A stretch of DNA of 64,000 bases from Balamuthia mandrillaris (lineage: Eukaryota > Discosea > Longamoebia > Balamuthiidae): contig JAVKOQ010000199.1 of the NCBI GenBank assembly GCA_031835245.1, positions 32,127 through 96,126 on the forward strand, read 5' to 3'. Positions 46,162-57,602 of the stretch are shown here, one piece after another. The notes under the pieces were generated by a model. The model was given only the letters and a program-made list of their open reading frames with translations. It did no database searches and was not told the origin of the DNA. Numbering within the stretch: the first letter of the stretch is position 1; every line of letters begins with the position of its first letter. The position numbers were made by a program, and so were the translations under genes.

Positions 46162-47035
46162 ATGGAGCGCGAAGCTGTGGAGGTTGATTTGGCAGAGATA
46201 CCACGAGAAGTGGTGTCAGAGATCCTATTGGACCATTTGTACTTGGGGAGCGCGCGAGCGGCGTCAAACAAGGCCCTATTGCGGAAGCTAAACATTCAGT
46301 ATATCGTGAACACAACGTCGGAGCTCCCCAACTTTTTTGAGAAGAGTGATGCTAGTGACCAAGTTAAAGAAGAGCCGTTTGTGTATCACAAATGCGGGCT
46401 GGAGGATGATCAAGACGAGGACATACAGCAACACTTCCAAGCAACGCACGCTATAATTGGTTCTCTTCGTCGCTCTCTTTTCTTCCCCGTTCTCTTCTCG
46501 CTCTCTTCTCTTCTCTTCTGTCTCTCTCCTTCTCTCATGTTGCTGCTTGGCTTACTAGCTCATCGCAGCAAAAGCAAAAGAAGAGGGGCGTCGAGTGCTG
46601 GTTCATTGCCAAGGTACAGCGCTTCCCTTTGTGATGAGAGGCAGTGCAAGAACTGATCGAAGGCGAGCCAGCGGGTATTAGCCGGTCAGCCTCCATCGTG
46701 ATATCTTATCTGATGCAGTTTGAAGGGATGGACCTAAGGACGGCTTTCTTTCATGTGAAACAACGCAAGCCCAACATTGGGCCAAACAAAGGCTACATGA
46801 AACAGCTAGTTGAGCTGGACAAGCGCATCTTTGGTTCTGCTTCTTTTGATGTTGAAGAATACTATGTAGAAGCCCTTATCAGGTTTATTTTCACCTCTCC
46901 CTCACACCCATGCCCCAGCTGCCACCTCACTTTCTTTGATACAGCATGGGCTGCGAACATAACAGAGCCGTTGCCGCTCTCAAAGAGGCACAGGGGAACG
47001 TTGAGCTTGCCATCGCCACCCTATTTCTTTGCTAG
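46162..47035 (+). CDS. Dual-specificity phosphatase with C-terminal UBA-like domain
   Basis: Four exons, 46162-46459, 46569-46613, 46672-46882 and 46945-47035, encode 214 residues. Residues about 20-160 are a small dual-specificity phosphatase: HLYLGSARAASNKALLRKL, YIVNTTSELPNFF, and the P-loop VHCQAGISRS with catalytic C113 and R119, split by an intron after the Gln codon. LEDDQDEDIQQHF holds the general-acid Asp. KPNIGPNKGYMKQL is the usual closing helix. The last 30 residues (MGCEHNRAVAALKEAQGNVE then LAIATLF) match a UBA domain, the Met-Gly-x loop plus the third-helix Gly-Asn-Val-Glu. UBA on a DUSP is unusual and suggests ubiquitin-guided targeting. A CT tract just after the stop at 47035 marks the transcribed strand. 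Confidence 0.86.
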
Positions 47036-47037
47036 AT

Positions 47038-47075
<38 letters not shown>

Positions 47076-47149
47076 TAAAGGTTACATTGAAAACTGAGCT
47101 GAGAAGACGAGCTCTGTTGTTGCATTCACTTATGCTGTCGCTATCTAAA

Positions 47150-48372
47150 CTAGCGTCTGCTTCCTGATTGAAGGGCAGCATAAATCATTGCATTTACCAG
47201 GAGACGATTGCCGTCCTTCGGTGCTACTTCACAACCCGCGTTTACTGTCACGACCATGCCGTAGCTTGTTTCTTTTCTCAGCACCACTACAAACGGGCGT
47301 CCATCATCCCAAGTGGCAATCACCTCCGCTCCTGGTGCTGGTTCTCCCCCACATCTAGGTTTTTTTTTTTGTTGTTTACACCCATTCAGAGGAGAGAACC
47401 AGATAAGGAGAGCAGAGAAAGCAGAAGGAAGAAGTACCGCCAAACAGGACCTGCCTCATGCACATCGGCCAGTATAGGATGATTTGGATGGAGGATGTTC
47501 TTTCCATCATCAAAGTTTCCATGATGGCCACTGCAATCAGCGTTGCCAGGACTTAGCGGATGAAGGCCTTCGCTCAAGAACCTGCCTTTAACACAGTAGT
47601 TTCCGTCAACTTGGTTTGCTGCTCTTGCAATAACCACCCCGCCAATGTTCTTTTCCACATACTCAGCTAAAGCGTCGCCTGCATGGTTCGAAAAGAAAAA
47701 CATATTAGAGGTAAAAGGCAGGAAAAAGTAACGCTGAAGTTACTGACTGGTCTCCTTGTTGTTTTTAATGGAGTTGCCCCCGATCACCAACACAGCAACA
47801 AACTGGGACAAGTATTGCAGGTCGACTGCACGCTGAGTAGAGTTTGTGTATTCGACGTTGCCAACGCTAAACGGAAAGCAAAGTTCGCCCTCTCGTAAAG
47901 AGCTGCTATAAAGGACCAAGAAGGCAGACCGCTGTGAACACATACAGCACAGGTGCATCGCTATGAGAAAAACACTAGAGGAAAGGAGAACGAAAATGAG
48001 GGTTGAACATACTTTCAGCCTAAGGCCACGAATGATCCGCAGACGCCATGCTTCCTCTTCATCATTTGCGATCTTACCTACAAAGAGGGGTTGGCGAGTT
48101 GGCTCTTCTTCAAGCAACCTTGCGGTCAATTTTTCCTCTTCAGTCAGTAGCTGTTGTCGTTGTGCTTGGCTGAAGAGCTTTTCCTCTTTGATGACCATGT
48201 CTCGCCACAGCTGTGGGGCCTGCACAACCGCAGATAGCCTCTTGTTGACCAAGCAAAGCCTGAGGAGCTGTTCGACTTCCAGAAACGCACAGATCATATG
48301 CAAAAGCTCCACAGGCAACACATTGGGAAAGCATGAGCCTTCATCTTCGCCTTGTGGGGTGTCGTCTTGCAT
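47150..48372 (-). CDS. F-box protein with class I amidotransferase-like C-terminal domain
   Basis: Four exons, 48372-48013, 47931-47748, 47678-47438 and 47354-47150, give 329 residues in frame. Residues about 15-60 are an F-box (VLPVELLHMICAFLEVEQLL, LVNKRLSAVVQAPQLWRDMV), the Skp1-binding part of SCF ubiquitin ligases. The remaining 200 residues form a second domain: QFVAVLVIGGNS, YVEKNIGGVVIARAANQVDG, HPILADVH, GAEVIATWDDGRPFVVVLRK and RLLVNAMIYAAL. That order is typical of ThuA-like or class I glutamine-amidotransferase-like folds; no catalytic Cys triad is obvious, so it may be a binding module. An open frame runs upstream of the chosen ATG to a possible acceptor, so a further 5' exon may exist. 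Confidence 0.74.
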
Positions 48373-48488
48373 AGCTTGGGCTGCCACTCGGTTGCCTTGC
48401 CGACGTTCTGGGTAATAAGAGTAATCCCAGGCACGAATTAGCGTTCTTTATCTTGATTGCTAAAAATTTTTCAGATGGAAATATATGC

Positions 48489-48572
48489 GCATCTATGGCC
48501 GAGCGGTCTAAGGCGGTAGACTCAAGTTCTACTGAGGTTATCCTCGCGTGGGTTCGAATCCCACTGGATGCA
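48489..48572 (+). tRNA. tRNA-Leu (anticodon CAA)
   Basis: The 84-nt cloverleaf is complete. Acceptor arms GCATCTA and TGGATGC pair with one G-T. The D arm is GCCGAGCGGTCTAAGGC. The anticodon stem GTAGA/TCTAC encloses CTCAAGT with anticodon CAA. A long type II variable arm follows (GAGGTTATCCTC), and the T arm is GTGGG-TTCGAAT-CCCAC. Discriminator base A and the long variable arm fit leucine. There is no intron and CCA is not encoded. It decodes UUG. A- and B-box promoters lie within the D and T arms. Confidence 0.97.
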
Positions 48573-48576
48573 ACAA

Positions 48577-48583
48577 TTTTTTT
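48577..48583 (+). terminator. RNA polymerase III terminator (T7)
   Basis: A run of seven T residues starts four bases after the tRNA discriminator base, as expected for polymerase III termination. Confidence 0.9.
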
Positions 48584-49725
48584 GGAGTTCTACCAATCAG
48601 AACTTTGTAAGAAAGTTTGCTTTCTTTTTCTGATCTTCCTTTTTTCCCTGTGTAGCAACCCAAGCACTTCTGTGACATCTATTTTAAATAGAGGATGACC
48701 TCAGAAGGTGAAACCAATTAAGCAGGAGAGCACTATATAGAGGTGACATTTTGGGTTAGCTTTATTTTTCTCCATTCAAACAATGAACACCATGGTTAAG
48801 CTCTTAGCTATCAGCTGTTTTCCTCTGCCAATCCAGCCAGCTCTGACTTGTTTTACCAAACGTATAAAAAAAGGGCTAGCTGAGTCTGCATTCAAACTAT
48901 GCCAACGCTATTGTCTGCATACAAACCTTCTTTGGCATTCTGTATGTTGCTGTTACCACCAGTTCCTTCCTAAATTGATTCTTTCTAGTTGCTTCTCTCT
49001 TCCTTTTATTTCATTACTTTGCATACTCTTGTTGCATGGGACTGAACACCTTATCTGTGCATAGTTTGGCGGCTGTCCCTGTCTGGTCATACGTCTGGTG
49101 TATCTGTTAAGTGGACTACACTTATCCAGGGCGTGGATAATTGTCCAAAGGCAGTAATGAAGGTGACAGGTCAGTGGAATGTACCCTTCCTACTTGATTG
49201 TTCAGCTCAAAGTTAAGCTCATGAATTCTGAAAACTATTTCGTCTGATTGCTCTCTGTTGCAGGTTGGCTGCCTCGTCACCTTTCATTTCCTCCTTAGCT
49301 TCCTCTCCTCTCCTTCCCTCTCTTCTCTTTGTTTTGTCTTTTCCCTCATTACCAATGAAAATGAAGGGTGGAGAAGGAAATAATTTGGAATGCTTGGTTC
49401 ATGCCAGTTGTGCGTCCGAAAACAAGCAAGGGCTGCTCTGAAATTGTTTCCACGAGTTTGTGCCTTGTGCTTCATCCTCTTCCGCCTCCAGCATCGCCTT
49501 TACTCCCTCTTCTAGCAGACTAACCAGCATACGTTGGGAATTTTAAAGAGAGAAGAGTAAATAAAAGCATTGTTTAAGTACTTAGGATATAACTAACACA
49601 AAGAATTTGTGTTCTTCAAGGCACTTCATTTGTTTCTCAGCAGGCAATATGAGCTTTTACATCACGTTTTGCTTGAGCAGCAGTATCACAAGCATCAATT
49701 AACAAGCAAAAAGCGTCCTTTGGAT
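48584..49725. other. Gene-poor region between tRNA and PPR gene
   Basis: A 93-codon frame at 48783-49064 is Leu/Cys-rich but matches no family. Repeated TATATAG/ATTTTAAATAG words occur at 48680-48740. A pyrimidine-rich patch at 49290-49345 has CTCTCCTTCCCTCTCTT. No gene is supported. Confidence 0.4.
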
Positions 49726-50598
49726 TCAATACAATGGCTCACTCTGCTGCTCATTTCCCTCGCTCCACATCCTTGGCTCCATCCTAGCCTGCTGCATCTC
49801 TTGGAACAGCTGTAAGGCCTCCTGTCCATGACCGCTTTGGGTGGCTGCTGCAATCATGGTGGTCCAGGTCACCACATCTCGTTCCTTCATCCCTTGGAAC
49901 ACCGCACGTGCCTCCTCCATTTTCCTGCAAGTGCCATACATGCTGATCAAAGCATTGCAAAGAACGATGTTTCCTTGCAAGCCACTTTGCAGCACCTCAG
50001 CATGCACTCGCTTCCCCATCTCCAAGTCCTCCACCATCCCACAGGCCTTCAGCACACTGGGGAAGGTGAAGGCGTTTGCTGCCACGCCTGCCTGCTGCAT
50101 CTCTTGGAACAGCTGCAAGGCCTCCTGTCCATGACCGCTTTGGGTGGCTGCTGTAATCATGGTGTTCCAGGTCACCACATTTCGTTCCTTCATCCCTTGG
50201 AACACTGCACGTGCCTCCTCCATTTTCCCACACTTGCCATACATGTTGATCAGAGTGTTTGCCTCGGAGAGACTCAAGGAGCCACAGCGCAGCAGCTCCC
50301 CATGCACTCGCTTCCCAGTCTTCACATCCTTCATCATTCCACAGGCCTTGAGAACAATGGAGAAGGTGAAGGGGTCTGCTGGAACGCCAGCCTCCTCCAT
50401 TTCTTGGAACAGCTGCAAGGCTTCCTGCCCATCCCCACATTGTGTGCACGCTTGCATCATGGCATTCCACATCACCGCTCCGCCTTTCTCTCCCTTGCCT
50501 TGCTCTTGTTGTTGTTGTTGCTCTTGTTGTTGCTGCTTGTGGGTTAGGGTTAGGGGCGGGTACTCAGAACCTACGGCATTCAACTCCCCATGGTCCAT
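49726..50598 (-). CDS. PLS-type pentatricopeptide repeat protein, short
   Basis: A single exon encodes 290 residues. After a Gln-rich leader it contains about seven PPR motifs in P-L-S order with plant-like spacing. Examples are VMWNAMMQACTQCGDGQEAL, FTFSIVLKACGMMKDVKTGK, LINMYGKCGKMEEARAVFQ and VVTWNTMITAATQSGHGQEA. PPR proteins bind organelle RNA base by base. The PLS type in protists usually accompanies C-to-U editing with a DYW domain, but none is present and the chain stops inside a repeat, so the protein may be a truncated or young copy. Two 300-bp blocks within the gene are nearly identical. Residues 1-12 (MDHGELNAVGSE) and the 5' flank are nearly identical to the start of the recombinase gene 7.2 kb away. 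No clear mitochondrial presequence is visible. Confidence 0.86.
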   Translation of the reverse strand: MDHGELNAVGSEYPPLTLTHKQQQQEQQQQQEQGKGEKGGAVMWNAMMQACTQCGDGQEALQLFQEMEEAGVPADPFTFSIVLKACGMMKDVKTGKRVHGELLRCGSLSLSEANTLINMYGKCGKMEEARAVFQGMKERNVVTWNTMITAATQSGHGQEALQLFQEMQQAGVAANAFTFPSVLKACGMVEDLEMGKRVHAEVLQSGLQGNIVLCNALISMYGTCRKMEEARAVFQGMKERDVVTWTTMIAAATQSGHGQEALQLFQEMQQARMEPRMWSEGNEQQSEPLY

Positions 50599-50690
50599 TC
50601 TATAAAACTCTAAGTTTATAAGTCTAACGGATAAAGTGGGTCAAAGTAGCAATTTTTTCAATTTTTGTATAGGAATACCTATATAATCTA
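50546..50690 (-). repeat. Left copy of the direct repeat bracketing the recombinase gene
   Basis: Positions 50546-50624 match 57741-57819 at 77 of 79 bases in the same orientation. A further 65 bp (to about 50690) match less well. The repeat contains TTAGGG-type motifs, the start codon and first codons of the PPR gene, and its 5' flank. Its outer end lies at the stop codon of the recombinase gene. Confidence 0.88.
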
Positions 50691-51837
50691 ACAAGATATA
50701 ATCATAATATCATCATCATCATCATCATCATCATTCTCCTCTGTCTCTTCCTCTTCATCCAAGATGGATATAACTGTAGTGGTAGTAGAAGTAGGAGATG
50801 ATGATGGGGAGGAAGTGTTGTCATTATCATCATCATCATCCGATTTGTCAAAGTCCTCATCGTGGGCCACCAAGTATTTGGCCTTCAAAGCGTCCAGATT
50901 GTTGGAGAATTCTGTGAGGAGATTGCGCCATTTATCATAGCAATCATTGTTGGTTCGACGTTGGGTAGGCAAGTGTTTGGCAATCTCCAACCAAGACCAT
51001 TCATCATGCAAGCGCCAAGTGACAAGTCTACGGATTTCTGGTGCCTGCCAAGCGATCCGTTGCCGATGGCCATTCTTCCGATATTTGAGTCGACTGGATA
51101 ACAATTGTTGTCGCTGAAGCGCTCTGCGAAGTCGTTGTCGTTGTGGTGTTTGTTTTTTTGAGTCACGACTCTGGTCATCGTCATCATCGAGAGAAGCAAG
51201 GGAGGAGGATGATTGCTCTTGACGAGGGGTGAGGAATGCTTTGTGAATGGGTGATCCGTTGACCAACTTGGGAAGTACAGGAGCTACAAACTCATCCACC
51301 AGCTCATTCAAGCCACTGAAAAAGCTTTGCAGAATGCCAGAGATGTGTTGACGGCACAGCTGGCGATGAATATTGGGCCAACGAAGAGGAGATTTGTTTT
51401 TGGCCTCATAGGTAGCTGCAGCTTCAGCTAGCACATCCTTGTCAAACTCATCTAGATGATTTTCTACCCAAGTGGTACAACATTCAAGCCACAAGGAGCG
51501 ATAAAATCGTATTTGTTGATCTTTGGTTGGCAAATCTGTTCGTTTCATGAACCACCTAAAGAAGCAGTGTAAAAGAAGAAGAAGAGAAAAAGAGAAAGTG
51601 AGAGAAAGAAAGAGGAAAAGAAAGAAAAAGGGAAAAGAGACAAAAAACAAAGTGTGAGTGAATGTCAAAAGAAGAACAAATGAACCAAGACCAATCATAA
51701 CAATTATTGTTTAGACTATGAATGTTGCTGCTGCCACAATAAACCTGTGCGTTCTAGCTGAGCGCTAGGTCTAAGGGTGCATTTTTGAATGCAAGCAAGC
51801 AAGCAAACAAACAAGCCATGACTGACTGGATAGATAA

Positions 51838-51869
<32 letters not shown>

Positions 51870-53032
51870 TGGTGATGGTGGTGGATACTATGCAAACAAA
51901 ACAAACAAACAACACACAAACAAACCGTTGGCGAACAGCATGAATAAAACTCTGATAGTTGGTATCTGCAGACCAGTTGGATTGTTGCAAAGCATCTGGG
52001 GATAGATTGTGAAATGCTTCTTTGGTAACTAGCTCTGGAGCAATAACTGTATGCATGCAAGGGAGTGAGGATGAAAAGAACCAAAAAGAGAGCAAGTCAG
52101 TCCATCAAGTGGTAATGGTGGTGGTGGTGGTGGTGGTGGTGGTGGTGGTGGTGGTGGTGTGTGGTTTATTACTGCTGGTCAGGCAGCTAGCCCAGCCAAA
52201 GAAAAAACAAAAGAAAAAACAAAAATCAGATGAGCAGTAACAAACCGCAATGTCGAGGAGGATGATAATCAGCAGTGGTAGTTGCAACAGAGGATGAAGA
52301 AGAAGAAGAAGAAGAAGAAGAAGAAGAAGAATGAGGATGAGTGGTGGTAACATTGCTGACCAAGCGATTGGCCACAATAGCACGTTTTAATGTATCCTTG
52401 ACGTAGACTTGCTGGGATCTACCACGAGGTACCCAACCTGCGATAAGGGCAGTAGTATCCAGTACATTGTTCTGACTGTGACCTTCCTGCAGTCCCTCCA
52501 AGATCAAGGCAGTGCAAAGGAAGCCAGCACGCAAGGAGTGAAAGGAAAACAATCCTTCAGGATAACCAGCCCGAACAGCCCGATCTTGCAACTTGGCATT
52601 TAAAGTATCGCGTGACCATCCCCATAATGATGTTTGTTTTTGTTTGTCTGTCAAGCGCCAGTTGTGAAACTCGCGCAAATCCAAACCATGCTTGCATTAC
52701 AGATGCTTGTTTAACCAGTAAATAAAATCTCCAAGACAAATGCTTGGTGTTGATGTTGTTGATGTGGTGGCAGCAGGGGTGGTGACAGCAGCAGAGGTCG
52801 TAGCAGCAGCGGTCCTAAGTGGTGATGATGGTGATGGTGATGGTGAAGAAGATGATCCTCGTGATGATGATGATGATGGTAGTGGTGGTGGTGGTGTTAA
52901 ATAACCTTCAAATGTAACGACATGATTCCAATGATTTGGTATTCCTTTGGTGACTTGTTGGCGCAATGAAAGGAAATAAAGAGGAGGAGCAGAAAATGCA
53001 TCCTCTTGGTGATGGCAGCTGATGTTGTCATT

Positions 53033-53086
<54 letters not shown>

Positions 53087-54886
53087 GAAAGAGGAGGATG
53101 AAAGTTTAGGTCGAAATGCCACAATATCACCCAAACGAATGTTTGCAGCTGTAATGGCTCTGGCACCAGTACAAACACTGTGTAACCAACAACTGGCTTC
53201 AGCAGCTTTGCTCACCAGTCCATCTGGAGTGGATGCGATAATATGTAAGACATCATCTAACAAACATGCGTCTTTGCACAATTGTTTGCTAGAACAGGAG
53301 GGTTTGGCTCTTTTGCAATGTCGAATGGCCTGTTTGACTTGATCTTTGATGGCATCCATTTGGTTTTTTAGCAACAACAAGTAAGCATGGTCTGAGGTTG
53401 TTGTCAATGCTGTAGTGCGTCCTGTCGCTCCTGTTGTTGCTGCTCGAGTGACACCATCACCAAGAATGGTTCTGGATAAAGGAGAAGGTGGGAGAGAAGT
53501 GGTACGTGATAATGATGCTGGAGTTGAAGAGATCATGGAGGAAACAGAGGAGGAGGAGGAGGAGGAGGAAGAGGAAGAGGAGAAGGAGGAGGATGCAGAA
53601 AGGGAATCAAGCTGTTGTTGGATACTTTCATCATGCAAACGATAAAGACTGGCAATCATGACATCACGCACAGAGCTCAAGGCATAACCCACATCCAAAA
53701 TCAACTATTGAACAAAGGCTCCTACGTTATGACGTTGGAGATTCAAAGGAAGAGCTGGCAAACATTTATGATGCGCACAATGTGCTTCCCAGATGGTCAA
53801 AGTCCAGGCATGTTTACGTTGGGTAGAAGGGCTCCATCGACTCGTCACTGCCGTCAACTCTGTCCACCGCTCTTCTGTCAAACGGTTCATCAATGTGATA
53901 GCACGAGAAAGACGTCTTCCTCCACCATCACCACCACCACCATTACTACTACTGCTGCCATGTGTAGTATCGTCGTCATCATTATCATCATTTGTTCTAG
54001 CTCTATTTTGTTGTTTCTCTATTTTTCTCTTTTTTCCTTGTTTTTCTTCTTTGTGTTCTTCTTTATCTTCTTTTTCGTCTTCAGTCAACAACAACAAATC
54101 AATCAATGTTGGTGGGGTTGTTGTTTTGCTTCTTGCATCTTCCTCTGTTTCTACTCCTCCTCTTCTTCCTCTTAATGAAGATGATGATGATGATACTGAT
54201 AAATTACTATCACCGTTGCTATCCATAACATCACCGTCATTGTTCTCAAAGACAAAGGACTCTGAATTTGAAGAAGAAGAAGAAGAAGAAGAAGAAGAAG
54301 GAGGAGGAGGAGGAGGAGGAGAAAAAGGGAGAGAAGAAGAAGGAGGAGGAGGAGGAGGAGAAGAAGGGGAACAAGAAGAAGAAGAAGAAGAAGAAGAAGA
54401 AGAAGAAGAAGAAAAAGAAGAAGAAGAACAAGAAGAAGAAGAGGTCATCCTTTCTAAAGATTGTTGTTGTTGTTGTGGTTGTGATTGAGTAAATGATGAA
54501 GTGGCGGTGATGGTGGTGGTAGTGGATGAAAAGGGTGATGCAGAAAACGGAGGAGGTGAAAAAAGCTCTGCAGGATTATCAACAACAATAACAGGAGCAG
54601 AAGCAACAACAGTTGCTGGTGGTGGTGTTTTTAACAAATAATGATCCAAAAACTGCTTGCGAACGAATGACCGAGTGTTGAGAGCCTGATAGGGAGCAAA
54701 GTGATGATTGAAAGATGTTGTTGATGAGGATGAGGATGATGATATTGAGACAATCGTTACTTCATCATCCTCTTCTATTGCTGCTACTGTTGTTGCTGTT
54801 GCTGCCTCTTTGTTGTTGTTGTTGTTGTTGTTGTTTAGTAGTGGTGGTTTGTCAAAGACAGCAGGAATAGATATATTATCTTCTGT

Positions 54887-54924
<38 letters not shown>

Positions 54925-57566
54925 AAACAAGTAAATTGTAGACACAAACACAAACACAAACAACAAATGTTGGAAACAAAAGAAACACGAAGTTAGTAAG
55001 TCTAGTCTGATGGATGAATGAAGATATAGATAATAATAAAGAATGAGAACTATTTGGAGACTTGTTTTTGTTTTTCCTTTCCTTTCCTTTCTTGATTGTT
55101 TCTTTCTTTCTTTCTTGTCGTTTCTTTCTTTCTTTCTTTCTCCCTTTTTACATCTAGCAGTAGTAGGAGATTCATTTTTATAATTGCCTTTTCATTCTTT
55201 GTTTGTTTACATTTCTTGTTGTCTGTCTATTAGTATTATTATTTGCAACAATACTACTGTTTTTGCTTGTTTGTCATGTCACTCACTCCCTTACTCACCA
55301 TGCTATGCTTAACAACTCTTACCATCATCATCATCATCACTACTCTACCATCCATCCATCCATCCATCCATTGTTTAACCAGTATTATTACCACCAACCA
55401 ACCAACCAATCAACCAACTAACTCAAGCTTTCTCTCAAACAACCAAACTAATATAACTAACTAAAAAGAGAAAGAGATCACCTGCCTGAGTTACGGCGTT
55501 GTGAACGAGTTGTGGCTCCTTGTCTGCTGCTGCTGCTACTGCTAGATGAGGCAGCCACGGCAGCAGCAGCTCTTTGCAAAGATGATTTGGCAGCAGCAGT
55601 AGCAATAGCCTTTTGAGCAGCAGCTGCAGCCTTGCACGTAGATTTGCTGCTAGAGCTCTTGGTAGCACTTGTCTTTTCCTCTTCTTTCTGTTTTTCTGCT
55701 TTTTTTTCGCCAGCTTCTGCTTCTGCTGCTTTTGGTTCTTCTTTTTCTTTTTCTTTTTCTTTTTCTTCTTCTTCTTCTTGTTCCTCTTCTTCCTTGTCTT
55801 CATTTTGTGCTGCTGCTGCTGCTGCTGCTTGTTTTGCTGGGCCATTAGCAGGTTTTTTTGATACTAGAACAACAACAACAACAACAAAAATCAGTAAGGC
55901 TTGAATGAGAAATCACAAAGGCATAACAGTGCAAACAAACACCAAAAAGATAGCGCTCCGCTGGAGCACTAAACAATCAACACCAAAAAGGCAACCAACA
56001 AATAATAATAAGAACAAAACTGGAGCTAAAAAGCTGCTGCTCCAATGGAGCACCACTGCATAAGCATAGAATTGCAACTGAAAAGCCCAAAAACAAAAAA
56101 AAAAAAACACCATGAGGAAGAGAACAAACAAACAAACAAACAAACAAATAAACATCAAACAAACAAACAGAAAACCAGTAAACCAACAAAACAAAGACAA
56201 AACACAAAGCTAGTAGAAAAACTGACGGATGAATGGACAGACAGACGGACAGATAGAGAACCAAACTTGAATAGACACATAAAATAAAAATACATACATT
56301 CTAACACGTCTATCAGTATGGAATCATCAATCTCTTTATCCACCATTGCACCTGTTGAAGGAGCTGTCTTGTTGGGGATATCTGACTTTGTTTTGCTATC
56401 TCCAGCACCATCACGTGTATCTGCATGCATGCATGCATGCATGCAAGTGTGGTTAATGCATATGTGAGTTGTTGTAAGTAACACCAAACATGAGCGCCTC
56501 TTACCTGCTACATTAGTGATATCAAGGCTCATGAGACTGGCCATCTCATCATCATCATCATCTGAGGAGCTGCTGCTGCTGCTGATGCTAGGAGCAGTAG
56601 ACTTGGTGGAAGTTGCAGGCTTCTCTGTCTTCTTGGGTTCTTCCTCCTCCTCTTCCTCCTCTTCCTCTGACTTGCCTGACTCTACTGACTTATCTGATGC
56701 CTTTGACTCAGATGAGGTCTCTAACTCCTCCGACTTATCTGATGCCTCTGATGCAGATGAGGCCTCGGACTCCTCTGACTCGGTGGCCATAGTCTTCTTT
56801 TGTTTCTTTTTCTGCTGTTGTTTCTGCTTCTCCTTCTCTTGTTCCTTTTCCTTCTCTTTCTTTTTCTGCTGCTGTTGCTTCTGCTTTTGCTTCTCCTTTT
56901 CCTTTTCCTTCTCCTTCTTCTTTTTCTGCTGCTGTTGCTTTTGCTTCTGCTTCTCCTTGTCCTTCTGTGTCTGCTTCTGCTGCTGCTTTTTTTTCTTTTT
57001 TTCCAACAACAGTTGATCATCATCTGCTTTCCGTGGCTTCTTGCTTGTCACAGGAGAGGAAGAGGCAGCAGAGGAAGACATAGCTCTTGGACGCTTTGTT
57101 GAGCTTGGTTTTTGCTGCGCTGTTTCTGCTGTTGCTGCTAGGTCCATTGTATCTGCGAACACACCAACTGAGGTAGCATTTCCACTATCACCCCCGCCAC
57201 TACCACCACCACCACCACCACCACCACCTCCACCCAGGATACTGCCATCATCGAGACTAAACTCCGCATCATCCAAACTACTCTGGTCTACAGCAGCAAA
57301 AGAGCGAAGGTCAGGCCCAAAAAACTCTGTCAAGTCAATACAGGGGCTGGCATCAACAGAGATATCTTGCTGCAGCTCACTGCTCTTCTGAGCCAGCTTG
57401 TCCATGGCTTTTTGGTGCCTAACAGAATGGCGTTTGGCACGATGCTTTTCCCTCTTCATTTCTGTATTGCCGACTTGGGTAGAGGTGGTATGGATAGGCT
57501 GCCATGTTTTGTTATCCAATTGATCCACATATTGTAAATCCCTGGAGAATGACAGAGAGAGAAAGA

Positions 57567-57602
<36 letters not shown>

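Noticed and set aside
51828-51880. GATA tetranucleotide run as a possible regulatory site
   Set aside because: It lies within an intron of the recombinase gene and looks like an ordinary microsatellite.
53022-54488. Leu-, Val- and Glu-rich plus-strand frames opposite the recombinase gene
   Set aside because: They are opposite-strand readings of TTG/GTT and GAA/GAG trinucleotide runs that encode poly-Asn and poly-Ser in the real gene.
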